64,000 nucleotides of DNA from Demequina iriomotensis (GCF_000971395.1 NZ_BBME01000010.1:62001-126000), one strand, 5' to 3'; shown: positions 7,366 through 16,402, numbered from the stretch's first letter. Notes: generated by a model from the letters alone, not told the origin. Numbers and translations are program-made.

Positions 7366-9561
7366 ATGGTCGAGACAGGCTCCCCCGCACCCGTCGCATC
7401 GTCCCTGCGCGAGGATGCCGAGGCCGCGCTGCGCTCGCTCGTGGGGCGCGACGGCGTCACGCTGCGCGAGGACCAGTGGACGGCGATCGACGCGCTCGTG
7501 TCGCGGTCGGCGCGCGCCCTGGTGGTCCAGCGGACCGGGTGGGGCAAGTCCGCGGTGTACTTCGTGGCGACGCGCCTGCTGCGGGACCGCGGGGCCGGGC
7601 CCACCGTCATCGTCTCCCCGCTGCTTGCGCTCATGCGGGACCAGATCGGCGCCGCTGCTCGTGCCGGGATCCGCGCGGTCACCGTCAACTCCGCGAACGT
7701 CACCGAGTGGGACCAGGTGCACGCCGCCATCGCGGCGGGCGAGGTCGACGTGCTGCTGTGCTCCCCGGAGCGGCTCAACAACCCCCAGTTCCGCGACGAG
7801 GTCCTGCCCCGGCTCGCGGCCGATGCGGGGCTCGTCGTCATCGACGAGGCGCACTGCATCTCGGACTGGGGGCACGACTTCCGGCCCGACTACCGCCGCA
7901 TCCGCACGCTGCTCGGCGACCTGCCCGCCGGGATCCCCGTGCTCGCCACCACCGCGACCGCGAACGCGCGCGTGACGGCGGACGTGGCCGAGCAGCTGGG
8001 CGTCACCGGCTCCGGCCTCGCCGAGGAGGTGCTCGTGCTCCGCGGTCCGCTGGATCGCGAATCGCTGCATCTCGCGGTGCTCGACCTGCCCGATCCCGCC
8101 GCGCGCCTCGCATGGCTGTCCGCATCGCTCGGGGCGCTCGACGGCTCCGGGATCGTCTACTGCCTCACCGTGTCGGCCGCCGAGGAGGTCGCGTCGCAGC
8201 TGCGCGGGGCGGGTCTCGAGGTCGCCGCGTACACGGGTCAGACGGACCCGGCGGAGCGCGAACGCCTCGAGGGCGAGCTCAAGGACAACCGCGTGAAGGC
8301 CCTCATCGCGACGTCGGCGCTCGGCATGGGGTTCGACAAGCCCGACCTCGCGTTCGTGGTGCATCTGGGCGCGCCGTCGTCGCCGATCGCCTACTACCAG
8401 CAGGTCGGACGCGCGGGGCGCGGCGTCGAGCGCGCCGTGGTGGCGCTGCTGCCGGGTCGCGAGGACCGCGCGATCTGGGACTGGTTCGGCTCGCAGGCCT
8501 TCCCGCCCGAGGAGACCGTGCGGGCGACGCTCGCCGCGCTGCCGACGGACGCCCCGCTGTCCCTTCCCGCGCTCGAGGCACGCGTGGACCTCCGCCGCTC
8601 CCGGCTCGAGGCGATGCTCAAGGTGCTCGACGTGGACGGCGCGGTGCGGCGCGTGCAGGGCGGCTGGATCGCGACCGGCTCCGCCTGGTCCTACGACGCG
8701 GAGCGGTACGCGCGGGTCGCGGCGGCACGCGCCGCCGAGCAGCGCACGATGCTCGAGTACCAGGCGACGTCCGGATGCCGGATGGCGTTCCTTCGCGCCG
8801 TGCTCGACGATCCGGAGCTGGAGGACGGCTGGAGCTGCGGGCGCTGCGACGTGTGCGGCGGCGTGGCCTTGCCCGAGGCGCCCGGCGCCCAGGCCGTCGC
8901 GTCGGCTCAGGCGGGCCTCGACCGCGTGGGCGTCGAGGTCACCGCGCGACGCCAATGGCCCACCGGGATGGACGCGCTCGGCCTCGACCTGCGCGGGCGC
9001 ATCGCACCCGCCGAGCAGGCCGAGCCGGGCCGCGCGATCGCGCGCCTCGACGGGCTCGGCTGGTCGGGCGCGCTGCGCGACCTGTTCGAGAGCCGCGACG
9101 CCGACGGCAGGCCGCTCGACGCGGAGACGCCCGTGCCGCTGCGCGGCGCCGCCGTGCGGGTGCTCGAGGACTGGGTCGCGCTGTGGGGACCCGCGGGCCC
9201 GGACGGCGCGCGGCGGACCCTCGTCGACGCCGTGGTGGGCGTGGCGTCGGCGACGCGGCCCGCGTTGGCCGGCCACCTCGCCCCCGGGTTGGCGCGCTGG
9301 CTCGGCGTCCCCCTCGTCGGGTGGGTGCGTCCCGCGCCCGACCGGCCGGGACCGGACCGCCACGACGTCAACTCCGCGGTGCGGCTCGCGGGCGTCGCGC
9401 GCCGCCTCACCCTCGACGTCCCCGACGGCGCCGTGGCGGGCTCGACCGTGCTGCTCGTGGACGACCTCACGGATTCGGGCTGGACGCTCACCGTCGCGTC
9501 GCGGCTGCTGAGGCGCGCCGGAGCCGCCGCCGCGCTGCCCTTCGTGCTCGGGGTGCGGTAG
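7366..9561 (+). CDS. recQ: RecQ-family ATP-dependent DNA helicase with C-terminal PRTase-like tail
   Basis: 731 aa. Helicase motifs: RTGWGKSAVY (Walker A, residues 56-65), VIDEAHCISDWGHDFR (DEAH, from 158) and the motif VI region QQVGRAGRG, followed by an RQC-type cysteine group around SGCRMAF and CGRCDVCGG. A 3'-5' DNA unwinding role in repair or replication restart follows from the family. There is no obvious HRDC domain. The last ~90 residues contain VLLVDDLTDSGWTLT (from about 695), which closely resembles the PRPP loop of type I phosphoribosyltransferases. The start is an ATG/GTG-type codon at 7366, divergent from the Nramp gene. The helicase call is firm and the tail is discussed as a finding. 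Confidence 0.93.
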   Translation: MVETGSPAPVASSLREDAEAALRSLVGRDGVTLREDQWTAIDALVSRSARALVVQRTGWGKSAVYFVATRLLRDRGAGPTVIVSPLLALMRDQIGAAARAGIRAVTVNSANVTEWDQVHAAIAAGEVDVLLCSPERLNNPQFRDEVLPRLAADAGLVVIDEAHCISDWGHDFRPDYRRIRTLLGDLPAGIPVLATTATANARVTADVAEQLGVTGSGLAEEVLVLRGPLDRESLHLAVLDLPDPAARLAWLSASLGALDGSGIVYCLTVSAAEEVASQLRGAGLEVAAYTGQTDPAERERLEGELKDNRVKALIATSALGMGFDKPDLAFVVHLGAPSSPIAYYQQVGRAGRGVERAVVALLPGREDRAIWDWFGSQAFPPEETVRATLAALPTDAPLSLPALEARVDLRRSRLEAMLKVLDVDGAVRRVQGGWIATGSAWSYDAERYARVAAARAAEQRTMLEYQATSGCRMAFLRAVLDDPELEDGWSCGRCDVCGGVALPEAPGAQAVASAQAGLDRVGVEVTARRQWPTGMDALGLDLRGRIAPAEQAEPGRAIARLDGLGWSGALRDLFESRDADGRPLDAETPVPLRGAAVRVLEDWVALWGPAGPDGARRTLVDAVVGVASATRPALAGHLAPGLARWLGVPLVGWVRPAPDRPGPDRHDVNSAVRLAGVARRLTLDVPDGAVAGSTVLLVDDLTDSGWTLTVASRLLRRAGAAAALPFVLGVR

Positions 9562-9602
9562 GCGCATCGTCCGCTAGGGCCGCTGCGTGTCGCGCGGACG
9601 CG

Positions 9603-11021
9603 TCAGGCGGTGCGGGTGAGCGTGCCGCAGCCCCACACCGTGAGGAACTGCCCCGACCGTGCCTTCACCTCGATCGGACCGGACTCGGCGATCCAGAAGT
9701 CGACGGCCGAGGAGTCCGTGCCGAGCGGGCGGCTCTCGACGCCCACGAAGCACCAGTCGAGCCGGATGCCGTAGAGGCTGAAGCCGGAGACCGTGTCCGA
9801 GGTGTAGGTGCCCGGCTTGATGTCGGCCCCTACCGCGTAGGTGCCGTTGCCGCCGATCGAGGTGCGCTGTGCCCCCGTGCCGTCGAACCTGGTCCAGCCG
9901 CCGCAGCCGCTCACGTGGATCCACGTGTCCGTGGCCTTCACCTGGAGGTAGACCCGACCGAGCCCGCCGTTGTTGCCGCGGACGTTCTTGGCGACGTCGA
10001 TGTCCTTGCCCGAGAGCCGGTACCACTCGCACACGCTCGAGCCCGTGCGGTAGTACGTGCCGGGCTGGAAGTCCTTGCCCACGCGGTAGTAGCCGTTCTT
10101 GGCGGCGACCTTGGGACGCGCGGCCGCGGCCTTCGTGGTCGCCGAGGACCTCGTCACCTTCGCGTAGCCCGACTTCGCGTAGGTCACCGTGACCGAGAAG
10201 GTCTTGCCCGCGTCGACGTTCTTGAGCGCGAGCGTGCGCTTCGTCGCACCCGCGATCGCGACGCCGTCGCGGAACCACTGGTAGGTGCGCTTCGCGTCGC
10301 TCGGCTTGGCGCCGTCGGTCACGGCGGTGAGCGTGCTGCCCGCGCGCACGCGACCCGAGACGGTGGGCTTCGGCGCGGCCTCGAACACGTTCAGCACGCG
10401 CGTCGACGCGGTCGCCGTCGCGGTCGCCGTGGTGAAGCCGGGGAGCGCCCGGGTCACGACGACCGAGAGCGTGTGCCCCGCATCGGCCGGCCGCACCACG
10501 TAGCTGGCGGCGGTGCCGCCGCTGAACCTCGCGCCGTCGCGCAGCCAGCGCACCGAGACGGTGCCCTCGGACGGGACCGTGGCCGTGACAGTCGAGCCCA
10601 CGACCATGCGGCCCGAGATCGCGGTCGTGAAACCGTCCTGGACGCCCGCGAGCACCGCGGCCGGCTCGGACCAGGCCACGGTGTCCTCGTAGCCGTCGAG
10701 ATGCGCGGTGACCTTGAGCATGAGGCCGCGGTCGACGTCGTCCGCCGCGAGCGTGTAGGTCTCCCCCGTCGCCACCGGGGAGTCGTCCAGGTACCACTCG
10801 TAGTCGAAGGCGGTGGGCTCCGGGGTCCACTCGCCGGGCAGCGCGGTCACGGTGGACCCGACGCGCATGTCGCTGACGAAGCCGGGCTGTCCCGTGTTGG
10901 CGATCGGCTCGGCGGCGCGAGCGGCGGCCGGCGCGAGGAAGGTGAGAGCGGCGGCGACGGCGAGCACGCCGGCGACGATGCGCCCGGACGGCCGCGCGGC
11001 CGGCCCAGGAATGGTGGTCAT
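9603..11021 (-). CDS. secreted protein with Ig-like repeats and two GTY-type modules
   Basis: 472 aa. A signal peptide (hydrophobic core about residues 15-33, ending ARAAEP) is followed by three ~90-residue Ig-like/SLH-linker-type repeats. Their recurring features are G-S-T-V/L-T-A, the W-R/L-D-G strand and the D-A/V-G-x-x-x-x-V-x-V-T hairpin. The C-terminal half has two modules with the pattern NGYYRVGKDFQPGTYY and GNGTYAVGADIKPGTY plus paired cysteines. Such modules occur in extracellular actinobacterial proteins of unknown role, often adhesins or matrix proteins. There is no LPXTG sorting signal or enzyme motif. It lies alone between recQ and hisD. Secretion and modularity are clear; function is not. 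Confidence 0.82.
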   Translation of the reverse strand: MTTIPGPAARPSGRIVAGVLAVAAALTFLAPAAARAAEPIANTGQPGFVSDMRVGSTVTALPGEWTPEPTAFDYEWYLDDSPVATGETYTLAADDVDRGLMLKVTAHLDGYEDTVAWSEPAAVLAGVQDGFTTAISGRMVVGSTVTATVPSEGTVSVRWLRDGARFSGGTAASYVVRPADAGHTLSVVVTRALPGFTTATATATASTRVLNVFEAAPKPTVSGRVRAGSTLTAVTDGAKPSDAKRTYQWFRDGVAIAGATKRTLALKNVDAGKTFSVTVTYAKSGYAKVTRSSATTKAAAARPKVAAKNGYYRVGKDFQPGTYYRTGSSVCEWYRLSGKDIDVAKNVRGNNGGLGRVYLQVKATDTWIHVSGCGGWTRFDGTGAQRTSIGGNGTYAVGADIKPGTYTSDTVSGFSLYGIRLDWCFVGVESRPLGTDSSAVDFWIAESGPIEVKARSGQFLTVWGCGTLTRTA

Positions 11022-11160
11022 GGTTCCCCTCAGTGACGAGCCGCCGACGATGGCGGTGAGAGGATCATGACAGGGTGCGACGCGACGCGGCGCGAGGCTG
11101 TGACCAAGTCGACACCTCGTGTCGCGGTCGGCCGTCTACCAGTGGTGACGGAGGCGCCGG

Positions 11161-12465
11161 CTACCCGTCGAGGCGCGCGCGGATCGCGGCGCCGTGCGCC
11201 GGCAGGTCCTCGGCCTCGGCGAGCGCGACGACCTTCTCGCCGACGGCGCCGAGGGCGTCCGCGCTGTAGTCGATGAAGGACACCGCCTTGAGGAACGCCG
11301 TCACCCCGAGGCCCGATGCGAAGCGTGCCGTGCCGCCGGTCGGCAGCACGTGGTTCGAGCCCGCCAGGTAGTCGCCAAGAGGCACGGGCGAGTGCCCGCC
11401 CACGAAGATCGCGCCGGCGTTGCGGATGCGACCCGCGACCTCCCGCGCGTCGGCGGTGTGGATCTCGAGGTGCTCGGCGCCGTAGGCGTCGGCGACCGCG
11501 ATCGACTGATCGATCCCCGACGTGAGGATGACCGCGCTCTGGCGTCCCGAGAGCGCCTCCTTGGTGCGGGCGAGGTGCTTGGTCTCGTCGACCAGGAGAC
11601 CGAGGTGGCGCTCGACCTCGCCGGCGAGCTCGACCGAGTCGGTGATGAGGACCGAGCCCGCCATCGGATCGTGCTCCGCCTGGCTCAGCAGGTCCGCCGC
11701 GACCCAGCGCGGCGTCGCCGTCGCGTCGGCGATCACCGCGATCTCCGTGGGTCCGGCCTCCGAGTCGATGCCGACCACGCCGTTGACCGCGCGCTTGGCG
11801 GCGGCGACGAAGACGTTGCCCGGGCCGGTGATGACGTCCACCGGCTCGCACAGGCCCTCGACGCCGTACGCGAGCATCCCGATCGCCTGCGCGCCGCCGA
11901 CGGCGTACACCTCGGTGACCCCGAGCAGCGCGCACGCCGCGAGGATGGTGGGGTGCGGGAGGCCGCCGAACTCACGCTGCGGCGGGCTCGTCACGGCGAT
12001 CGACGGCACGCCGGCGGCCTGCGCCGTCACGACGTTCATCACGACCGAGCTCGGGTACACCGCGAGCCCGCCCGGCACGTAGAGGCCCACGCGGCCGACG
12101 GGGATCCATCGCTGGGACACCACGGCGCCGGGCGCGAGCTCGACGTCGACCGGCGGCGGGACCGTCGCGCGGTGGAAGCGGCCCACGCGGTCGATGGCCT
12201 CCTCGAGGCCGTCGCGGACCGCGGGGTCGAGCTCGTCGAGGGCCCGCCCGATCGCGTCCTCCGGCACCCGCACCTGCGCGAGGTCGACGCCGTCGAACCG
12301 CGCCGCGAGCTCCTTGAGCGCGGCCTCGCCGCGAACGCGCACGTCCGCGATGATCGGCTCGACCACCGCGAGCGCGTCGCTCACGTTGACCTCGGCGCGC
12401 GGCACCACGTCGAGCAGCTCGCGTGGGGTGAGGTCCTGGTCCCGCAGATCGATCCTGGTCAGCAC
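11161..12465 (-). CDS. hisD: histidinol dehydrogenase HisD
   Basis: 434 aa, full length. It oxidises L-histidinol to L-histidine in two NAD-dependent steps with a bound Zn. Recognisable segments are VPGGLAVYPSSVVMN, GPGNVFVAAAKR, DSEAGPTEI, QAEHDPMAGS and the catalytic Glu-His in GAEHLEIH. The GTG at 12465 (VLTRIDLRDQ) was chosen because family members begin here; the ORF reads further upstream into a repetitive spacer without homology-like sequence. It is separated from hisC by three unrelated genes, so it is probably transcribed from its own promoter in the 394-bp spacer. Confidence 0.94.
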   Translation of the reverse strand: MLTRIDLRDQDLTPRELLDVVPRAEVNVSDALAVVEPIIADVRVRGEAALKELAARFDGVDLAQVRVPEDAIGRALDELDPAVRDGLEEAIDRVGRFHRATVPPPVDVELAPGAVVSQRWIPVGRVGLYVPGGLAVYPSSVVMNVVTAQAAGVPSIAVTSPPQREFGGLPHPTILAACALLGVTEVYAVGGAQAIGMLAYGVEGLCEPVDVITGPGNVFVAAAKRAVNGVVGIDSEAGPTEIAVIADATATPRWVAADLLSQAEHDPMAGSVLITDSVELAGEVERHLGLLVDETKHLARTKEALSGRQSAVILTSGIDQSIAVADAYGAEHLEIHTADAREVAGRIRNAGAIFVGGHSPVPLGDYLAGSNHVLPTGGTARFASGLGVTAFLKAVSFIDYSADALGAVGEKVVALAEAEDLPAHGAAIRARLDG

Positions 12466-12539
12466 GCAGTCCACTCTACTGGCGAGGCCGGCGCGCCGAC
12501 CGCGCCCACGCTCCTCCCGCCCGCTCCGTCCCTGCCCCG

Positions 12540-12596
12540 TAATGGGGCACTCAGCGTCGATCCCGCGCATCGTGTGCGCGCCATGGGGCATCCGCC
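12540..12596 (-). repeat. ~57-bp intergenic element, copy A (inverted, diverged)
   Basis: Read on the minus strand, this copy starts GATGCCCCATGGCGCGC and ends TGAGTGCCCCATT with GATCGAC between. It is therefore an inverted, roughly 75% identical relative of copies B and C. It keeps the two flanking TGCCCCA boxes but differs in the middle. Alignment by eye. Confidence 0.6.
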
Positions 12597-12620
12597 ATCG
12601 CTCCCCCCAGGTCCACTCCC

Positions 12621-12663
12621 GGCCCGTTGCCCGGCCCGCTGCCCGGCCCGTTGCCCGGCCCGG
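12621..12663 (+). repeat. 12-bp tandem repeat, about 3.5 units
   Basis: Units GGCCCGTTGCCC, GGCCCGCTGCCC and GGCCCGTTGCCC occupy 12621-12656, followed by a partial GGCCCGG. The units differ at one position. It lies between inverted copy A and direct copy B of the longer element. It could be a slippage-prone tract; no protein-coding sense was seen. Confidence 0.8.
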
Positions 12664-12678
12664 ACGCGCGGCCTCGGT

Positions 12679-12735
12679 GTCACCGGTTGCCCCATGGCGC
12701 GCCACGACCGCCATCGATCGACCGTGGATGCCCCA
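12679..12735 (+). repeat. ~57-bp intergenic element, copy B
   Basis: Starts GTCACCGGTTGCCCCATGGC and ends CCGTGGATGCCCCA. It is the same length as copy C 104 bp downstream and differs from it at about four positions, all in the middle. TGCCCCA occurs at both ends, and TGGCGCGCCA inside is a perfect 10-bp palindrome. Confidence 0.85.
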
Positions 12736-12782
12736 TTCCGGACGTGTGAGGGCAGCAGAGCCTGCGGGCGCGCGGCCCCGGA

Positions 12783-12839
12783 GTCACCGGTTGCCCCATG
12801 GCGCGCCACGCCCGCCGCAGATCGACCGTGGATGCCCCA
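12783..12839 (+). repeat. ~57-bp intergenic element, copy C
   Basis: Same termini and length as copy B (about 53 of 57 identical), again with the internal palindrome TGGCGCGCCA. It ends about 20 nt from the dnaE stop, so it would form the 3' end of the dnaE transcript if that transcript runs through. Confidence 0.85.
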
Positions 12840-12859
12840 CAACGCGGGCACGGGGCTGG

Positions 12860-15800
12860 TCAGCCCCCTGCGAGGCAGCTGGGGCCCAGCGCCGCCTTGA
12901 GGTCGCCGTAGAGCGCCGAGGACCGCGACACGCGGAACTCGTCGCCCAGGCGCATCGTGAGGGGCTGGTCGGGCCCGGTCAGCACCATCCGCACCTCGAT
13001 CGAGCCGGGATGCGAGCGCAGGATGCCCTTGACCTGCTCGACCAGCGGCAGCGTCACGCGCGTCGCCGGCACGGTGATCGCGACCGGCGACGTGTCCGCC
13101 ACGTTGAGGTTGGGGATCTTCACGTCGACCGCGGAGAACTGGAGACCGCCGTCGCCGCGCTCGCGGCACCGCACCTTGATGGCGAGGACCGCATCCTCCG
13201 CGAGGTCGCGCGCGAAGGTCTCGTACGTCTTCGCGAAGAAGGAGACCTCGGTGTCGCCGGTCATGTCCTCGAGCGTCACGATCGCGTACGGGTTGCCGGA
13301 CTTCGCGATGCGCCGGTCGACGCGCGTCACGAGCCCCGCGAGCACGATCTGGCCGCCCTCCTGGACGCCGTTCGCGGGCGTCGCGGAGAGGACCTGGTGC
13401 GTGGCCTCCGAGCGGATGATGTGGTCGAGGCCCGACAGCGGGTGGTCGGACACGTACAGACCCAGCATGTCGCGCTCGAGGTTGAGCTTGGTCTTCTTGT
13501 CCCACTCGTCGAGCGTGGGCACCTCGACGGTCACTCCCCCGCCGAGCTCCTCGGCATCCGCGAAGAGGTCGAACTGGCCGGTCGCCTCCTGGCGCTTGAC
13601 GCCGATGACGGAGTCGATCGCCTGCTCGTGCACCGCGTTGAGCGCGCGGCGCGAGTAGCCCATCGAGTCGAAGGCGCCCGCCTTGATGAGCGAGTCGATG
13701 GTGCGCTTGTTGCACACCGTCGCGGAGACCTTGTCGAGGAAGTCCGCGAAGGACGTGAACGCGCCCTTCTCCGTGCGCGCCTTGACGATCTCGGCGACGA
13801 CGTTCGCGCCGACGTTGCGCACGGCGGTGAGACCGAAGCGGATGTCGTTGCCCACGGCCGCGAACGTGCCCTTGGACTCGTTCACATCCGGCGGCAGCAC
13901 GGTGATGCCCATGCGGCGGCACTCGGCGAGGTACAGCGCCGACTTGTCCTTGTCGGTGCCCACCGAGGTGAGCAGCGCCGCCATGAACTCGGTCGGGTAG
14001 TGCGCCTTGAGGTAGGCGGTCCAGAACGAGAGGACACCGTAGGCCGCGGTGTGCGCCTTGTTGAACGCGTAGTCCGCGAACGGAAGCAGGGTGTCCCACA
14101 GCGCCTTGATGGCGGCGTCGGAGTACCCGTTCTTCTTCATCCCGGCCTCGAAGGGCTGGAACTCCTTGTCGAGGATCTCCTTCTTCTTCTTACCCATCGC
14201 GCGACGGAGCAGGTCGGCGGCGCCCAGCGTGTAGTCCGCGACGATCTGCGCGATGCGCTGCACCTGCTCCTGATACACGATGAGGCCGTAGGTGATCCCG
14301 AGGACCTCCTTGAGCGGCTCGTCGAGCTCGGGGTGGATGGGCGCGATCGGCTGACGGCCGTTCTTGCGCTCCGCGTAGTTGGTGTGCGAGTTCATGCCCA
14401 TCGGGCCCGGGCGGTACAGCGCGAGCACGGCGGAGATGTCCTCGAACGTGTCGGGCTTCATCTGGCGCAGCAGCTGCCGCATGGCGGTGCCGTCGAGCTG
14501 GAACACGCCCAGGGTGTCGCCACGGCCCAGCAGCTCGAACGTGCCCTCGTCGGCGAGCTCGAGATCCTCGAGGACCAGCGGCTCCTTGCCGTTGTCGACG
14601 ATGTTCTCGAGCGCATCGTCCAGGATCGTGAGGTTGCGGAGCCCCAGGAAGTCCATCTTGACCAGGCCGAGCGTCTCGCACGTCGGGTAGTCGAACTGCG
14701 TGATGACCGCGCCGTCCTGCTCGCGGCGCATGATCGGGATGATGTCGATGAGCGGGTCGGAGGACATGATGACGCCCGCCGCGTGGACGCCCCACTGACG
14801 CTTGAGCCCCTCGAGGCCCTGGGCGAGCTCGAACACCTGGCTGGCGTCGGGGTCGGTCTCGAGCAGGGCGCGGAAGTCCTGACCCTCGTGGTGACGGGGA
14901 TGCTCGGAGTCGGTGACGCCGATCAGGGGCATGTCCTTGCCCATGATCGCCTCGGGGTAGGCCTTGGTGAGCTGCTCGCCCAGCGAGAACGGCTTGCCGA
15001 GCACGCGCGTCGAGTCCTTGAGCGCCTGCTTGGCCTTGATGGTGCCGTACGTGACGATCATGGAGACGCGCTCCTGGCCGTACTTCTCGGTCACGTACTG
15101 GATGACCTCGCCGCGCCTGCGCTCGTCGAAGTCGATGTCGAAGTCGGGCTTGGACTCGCGCTCGGGGTTGAGGAAGCGCTCGAAGTACAGCTGGTGGACG
15201 ATGGGGTCGATGTCGGTGATCTTCATCGCGTACGCGGCCATCGAGCCGGCACCGGAGCCGCGGCCCGGCCCCACGCGGATGCCGTTGTCCTTGGACCACT
15301 GGATGAAGTCCGCGACCACGAGGAAGTAGCCGGGGTACCCCTTGCCGGCGATGACCTCGATCTCGTAGTTGGCGCGCTCCTGGACGTGCGCGGGGATCTC
15401 GGCGCCGAAGCGCTCGTGGAGGCCCTTCTGGACCTCCTTGACGAACCACGAGTGCTCGTCCTCCCCCGGCGGGCAGTCGAAGACCGGCATGTAGTCGGCC
15501 TTGGTGTTGAACTCGACCTCGCACTGCTCGGCGATCGCGAGGGTGTTGGTGAGCGCCTCGGGGTAGTCGCCCCAGATGTTCCACATCTCCTCGGCGGACT
15601 TCACGTAGTAGCCGTCGCCCGAGAACGCGAAGCGCTTGCCGCCCTGGTCGTAGGTCGGCTCGCTCAGCGTGGAGCCGGACTGCACGCACAGGAGCGCCTC
15701 GTGCGAGACGGAGTCCTCGCGCTTGGTGTAGTGGAGGTCGTTGGTCGCGACGAGGGGTGCGCCGATGGCCTTCGAGATGCGCAGCAGGTCCTCGAACACG

Positions 15801-16402
15801 CGCTTCTCGATGTCGAGGCCGTGATCCATGAGCTCGACGTAGTACGAGTCCTTGCCGAAGATGTCCTGGAACTCCGCGGCCGCCTTGAGCGCCTCCTCGT
15901 ACTGACCCAGGCGAAGTCGCGTCTGCACCTCGCCCGAGGGGCAGCCGGTGGTCGCGATGATGCCCTTGGAGAACCGCTGGAGCAGGTCGCGGTCCATGCG
16001 CGCCTTGTAGAAGTGGCCCTCGAGCGAGGCGTACGACGCGAGGCGGAAGAGGTTGTGCATGCCTGCCGTGTTGCGGGCCCACATGGTCGCGTGCGTGTAC
16101 GCGCCTCCCGAGCTGACGTCGTCCGACTCCTGGCCGCGCTCGCCCCAGCGCACGCGCGTGCGGTCGCCACGCGCCGTGCCCGGCGTCAGGTACGCCTCGA
16201 GGCCGATGATCGGCTTCACCGACGTCTGCTGCGCCTTGTTCCAGAACTCGTAGGCGCCGAACAGGTAGCCGTGGTCCGTGGTCGCCATCGCCGTCTGACC
16301 CAGGCGCTCGGCCTCCTGGAAGAGGTCGCCGATCTTCGCCGCGCCGTCCAGCATCGAGTACTCGGTGTGGACGTGGAGATGAACGAAATCCTTACCCGGC
16401 AT
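12860..16402 (-). CDS. dnaE: DNA polymerase III alpha subunit DnaE
   Basis: 1180 aa, the usual length of DnaE1, the replicative polymerase. The N-terminal PHP domain shows FVHLHVHTEYSMLDG and the later TTDHGYLFG. The polymerase catalytic acidic residues are in PDFDIDFDERRR (about 415-426). The finger/thumb segment MGKKKKEILD, helix-hairpin-helix and OB-fold (QIVLAGLVTRVDRR) follow. Start ATG at 16402. The gene is flanked downstream by the repeat spacer and upstream by a lipoprotein. In many relatives rluD and dnaE are close neighbours; here hrpA and a hydrolase-like gene lie between them on the other strand. Confidence 0.97.
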   Translation of the reverse strand: MPGKDFVHLHVHTEYSMLDGAAKIGDLFQEAERLGQTAMATTDHGYLFGAYEFWNKAQQTSVKPIIGLEAYLTPGTARGDRTRVRWGERGQESDDVSSGGAYTHATMWARNTAGMHNLFRLASYASLEGHFYKARMDRDLLQRFSKGIIATTGCPSGEVQTRLRLGQYEEALKAAAEFQDIFGKDSYYVELMDHGLDIEKRVFEDLLRISKAIGAPLVATNDLHYTKREDSVSHEALLCVQSGSTLSEPTYDQGGKRFAFSGDGYYVKSAEEMWNIWGDYPEALTNTLAIAEQCEVEFNTKADYMPVFDCPPGEDEHSWFVKEVQKGLHERFGAEIPAHVQERANYEIEVIAGKGYPGYFLVVADFIQWSKDNGIRVGPGRGSGAGSMAAYAMKITDIDPIVHQLYFERFLNPERESKPDFDIDFDERRRGEVIQYVTEKYGQERVSMIVTYGTIKAKQALKDSTRVLGKPFSLGEQLTKAYPEAIMGKDMPLIGVTDSEHPRHHEGQDFRALLETDPDASQVFELAQGLEGLKRQWGVHAAGVIMSSDPLIDIIPIMRREQDGAVITQFDYPTCETLGLVKMDFLGLRNLTILDDALENIVDNGKEPLVLEDLELADEGTFELLGRGDTLGVFQLDGTAMRQLLRQMKPDTFEDISAVLALYRPGPMGMNSHTNYAERKNGRQPIAPIHPELDEPLKEVLGITYGLIVYQEQVQRIAQIVADYTLGAADLLRRAMGKKKKEILDKEFQPFEAGMKKNGYSDAAIKALWDTLLPFADYAFNKAHTAAYGVLSFWTAYLKAHYPTEFMAALLTSVGTDKDKSALYLAECRRMGITVLPPDVNESKGTFAAVGNDIRFGLTAVRNVGANVVAEIVKARTEKGAFTSFADFLDKVSATVCNKRTIDSLIKAGAFDSMGYSRRALNAVHEQAIDSVIGVKRQEATGQFDLFADAEELGGGVTVEVPTLDEWDKKTKLNLERDMLGLYVSDHPLSGLDHIIRSEATHQVLSATPANGVQEGGQIVLAGLVTRVDRRIAKSGNPYAIVTLEDMTGDTEVSFFAKTYETFARDLAEDAVLAIKVRCRERGDGGLQFSAVDVKIPNLNVADTSPVAITVPATRVTLPLVEQVKGILRSHPGSIEVRMVLTGPDQPLTMRLGDEFRVSRSSALYGDLKAALGPSCLAGG

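Larger units (their letters stand above)
12466..12859. other. 394-bp repeat-bearing spacer between dnaE and hisD
   Basis: No convincing gene is present; apparent ORFs here are extensions of neighbouring frames. The spacer holds three related copies of a ~57-bp element (two direct, one inverted) and a 12-bp tandem repeat, listed separately. It must also contain the hisD promoter, since hisD starts at its left edge, and the end of the dnaE transcript. No T-rich terminator hairpin or clear -35/-10 pair was recognised. Confidence 0.7.

Noticed and set aside
6093-11036. 1647-codon plus-strand open frame
   Set aside because: It runs antisense through the Nramp gene, in another frame through recQ and across a secreted protein, and reads as Arg/Gly/Ala-rich sequence with no domains; typical of high-GC shadow frames.
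11105-11130. Terminator CGACAC-CTC-GTGTCG after hisD
   Set aside because: Six-base stem with a 3-nt loop and no T-run; too weak to claim.
12480-12860. Possible CRISPR array
   Set aside because: Repeats are only three, differ in orientation and spacing, have no uniform spacers, and no cas gene is near.
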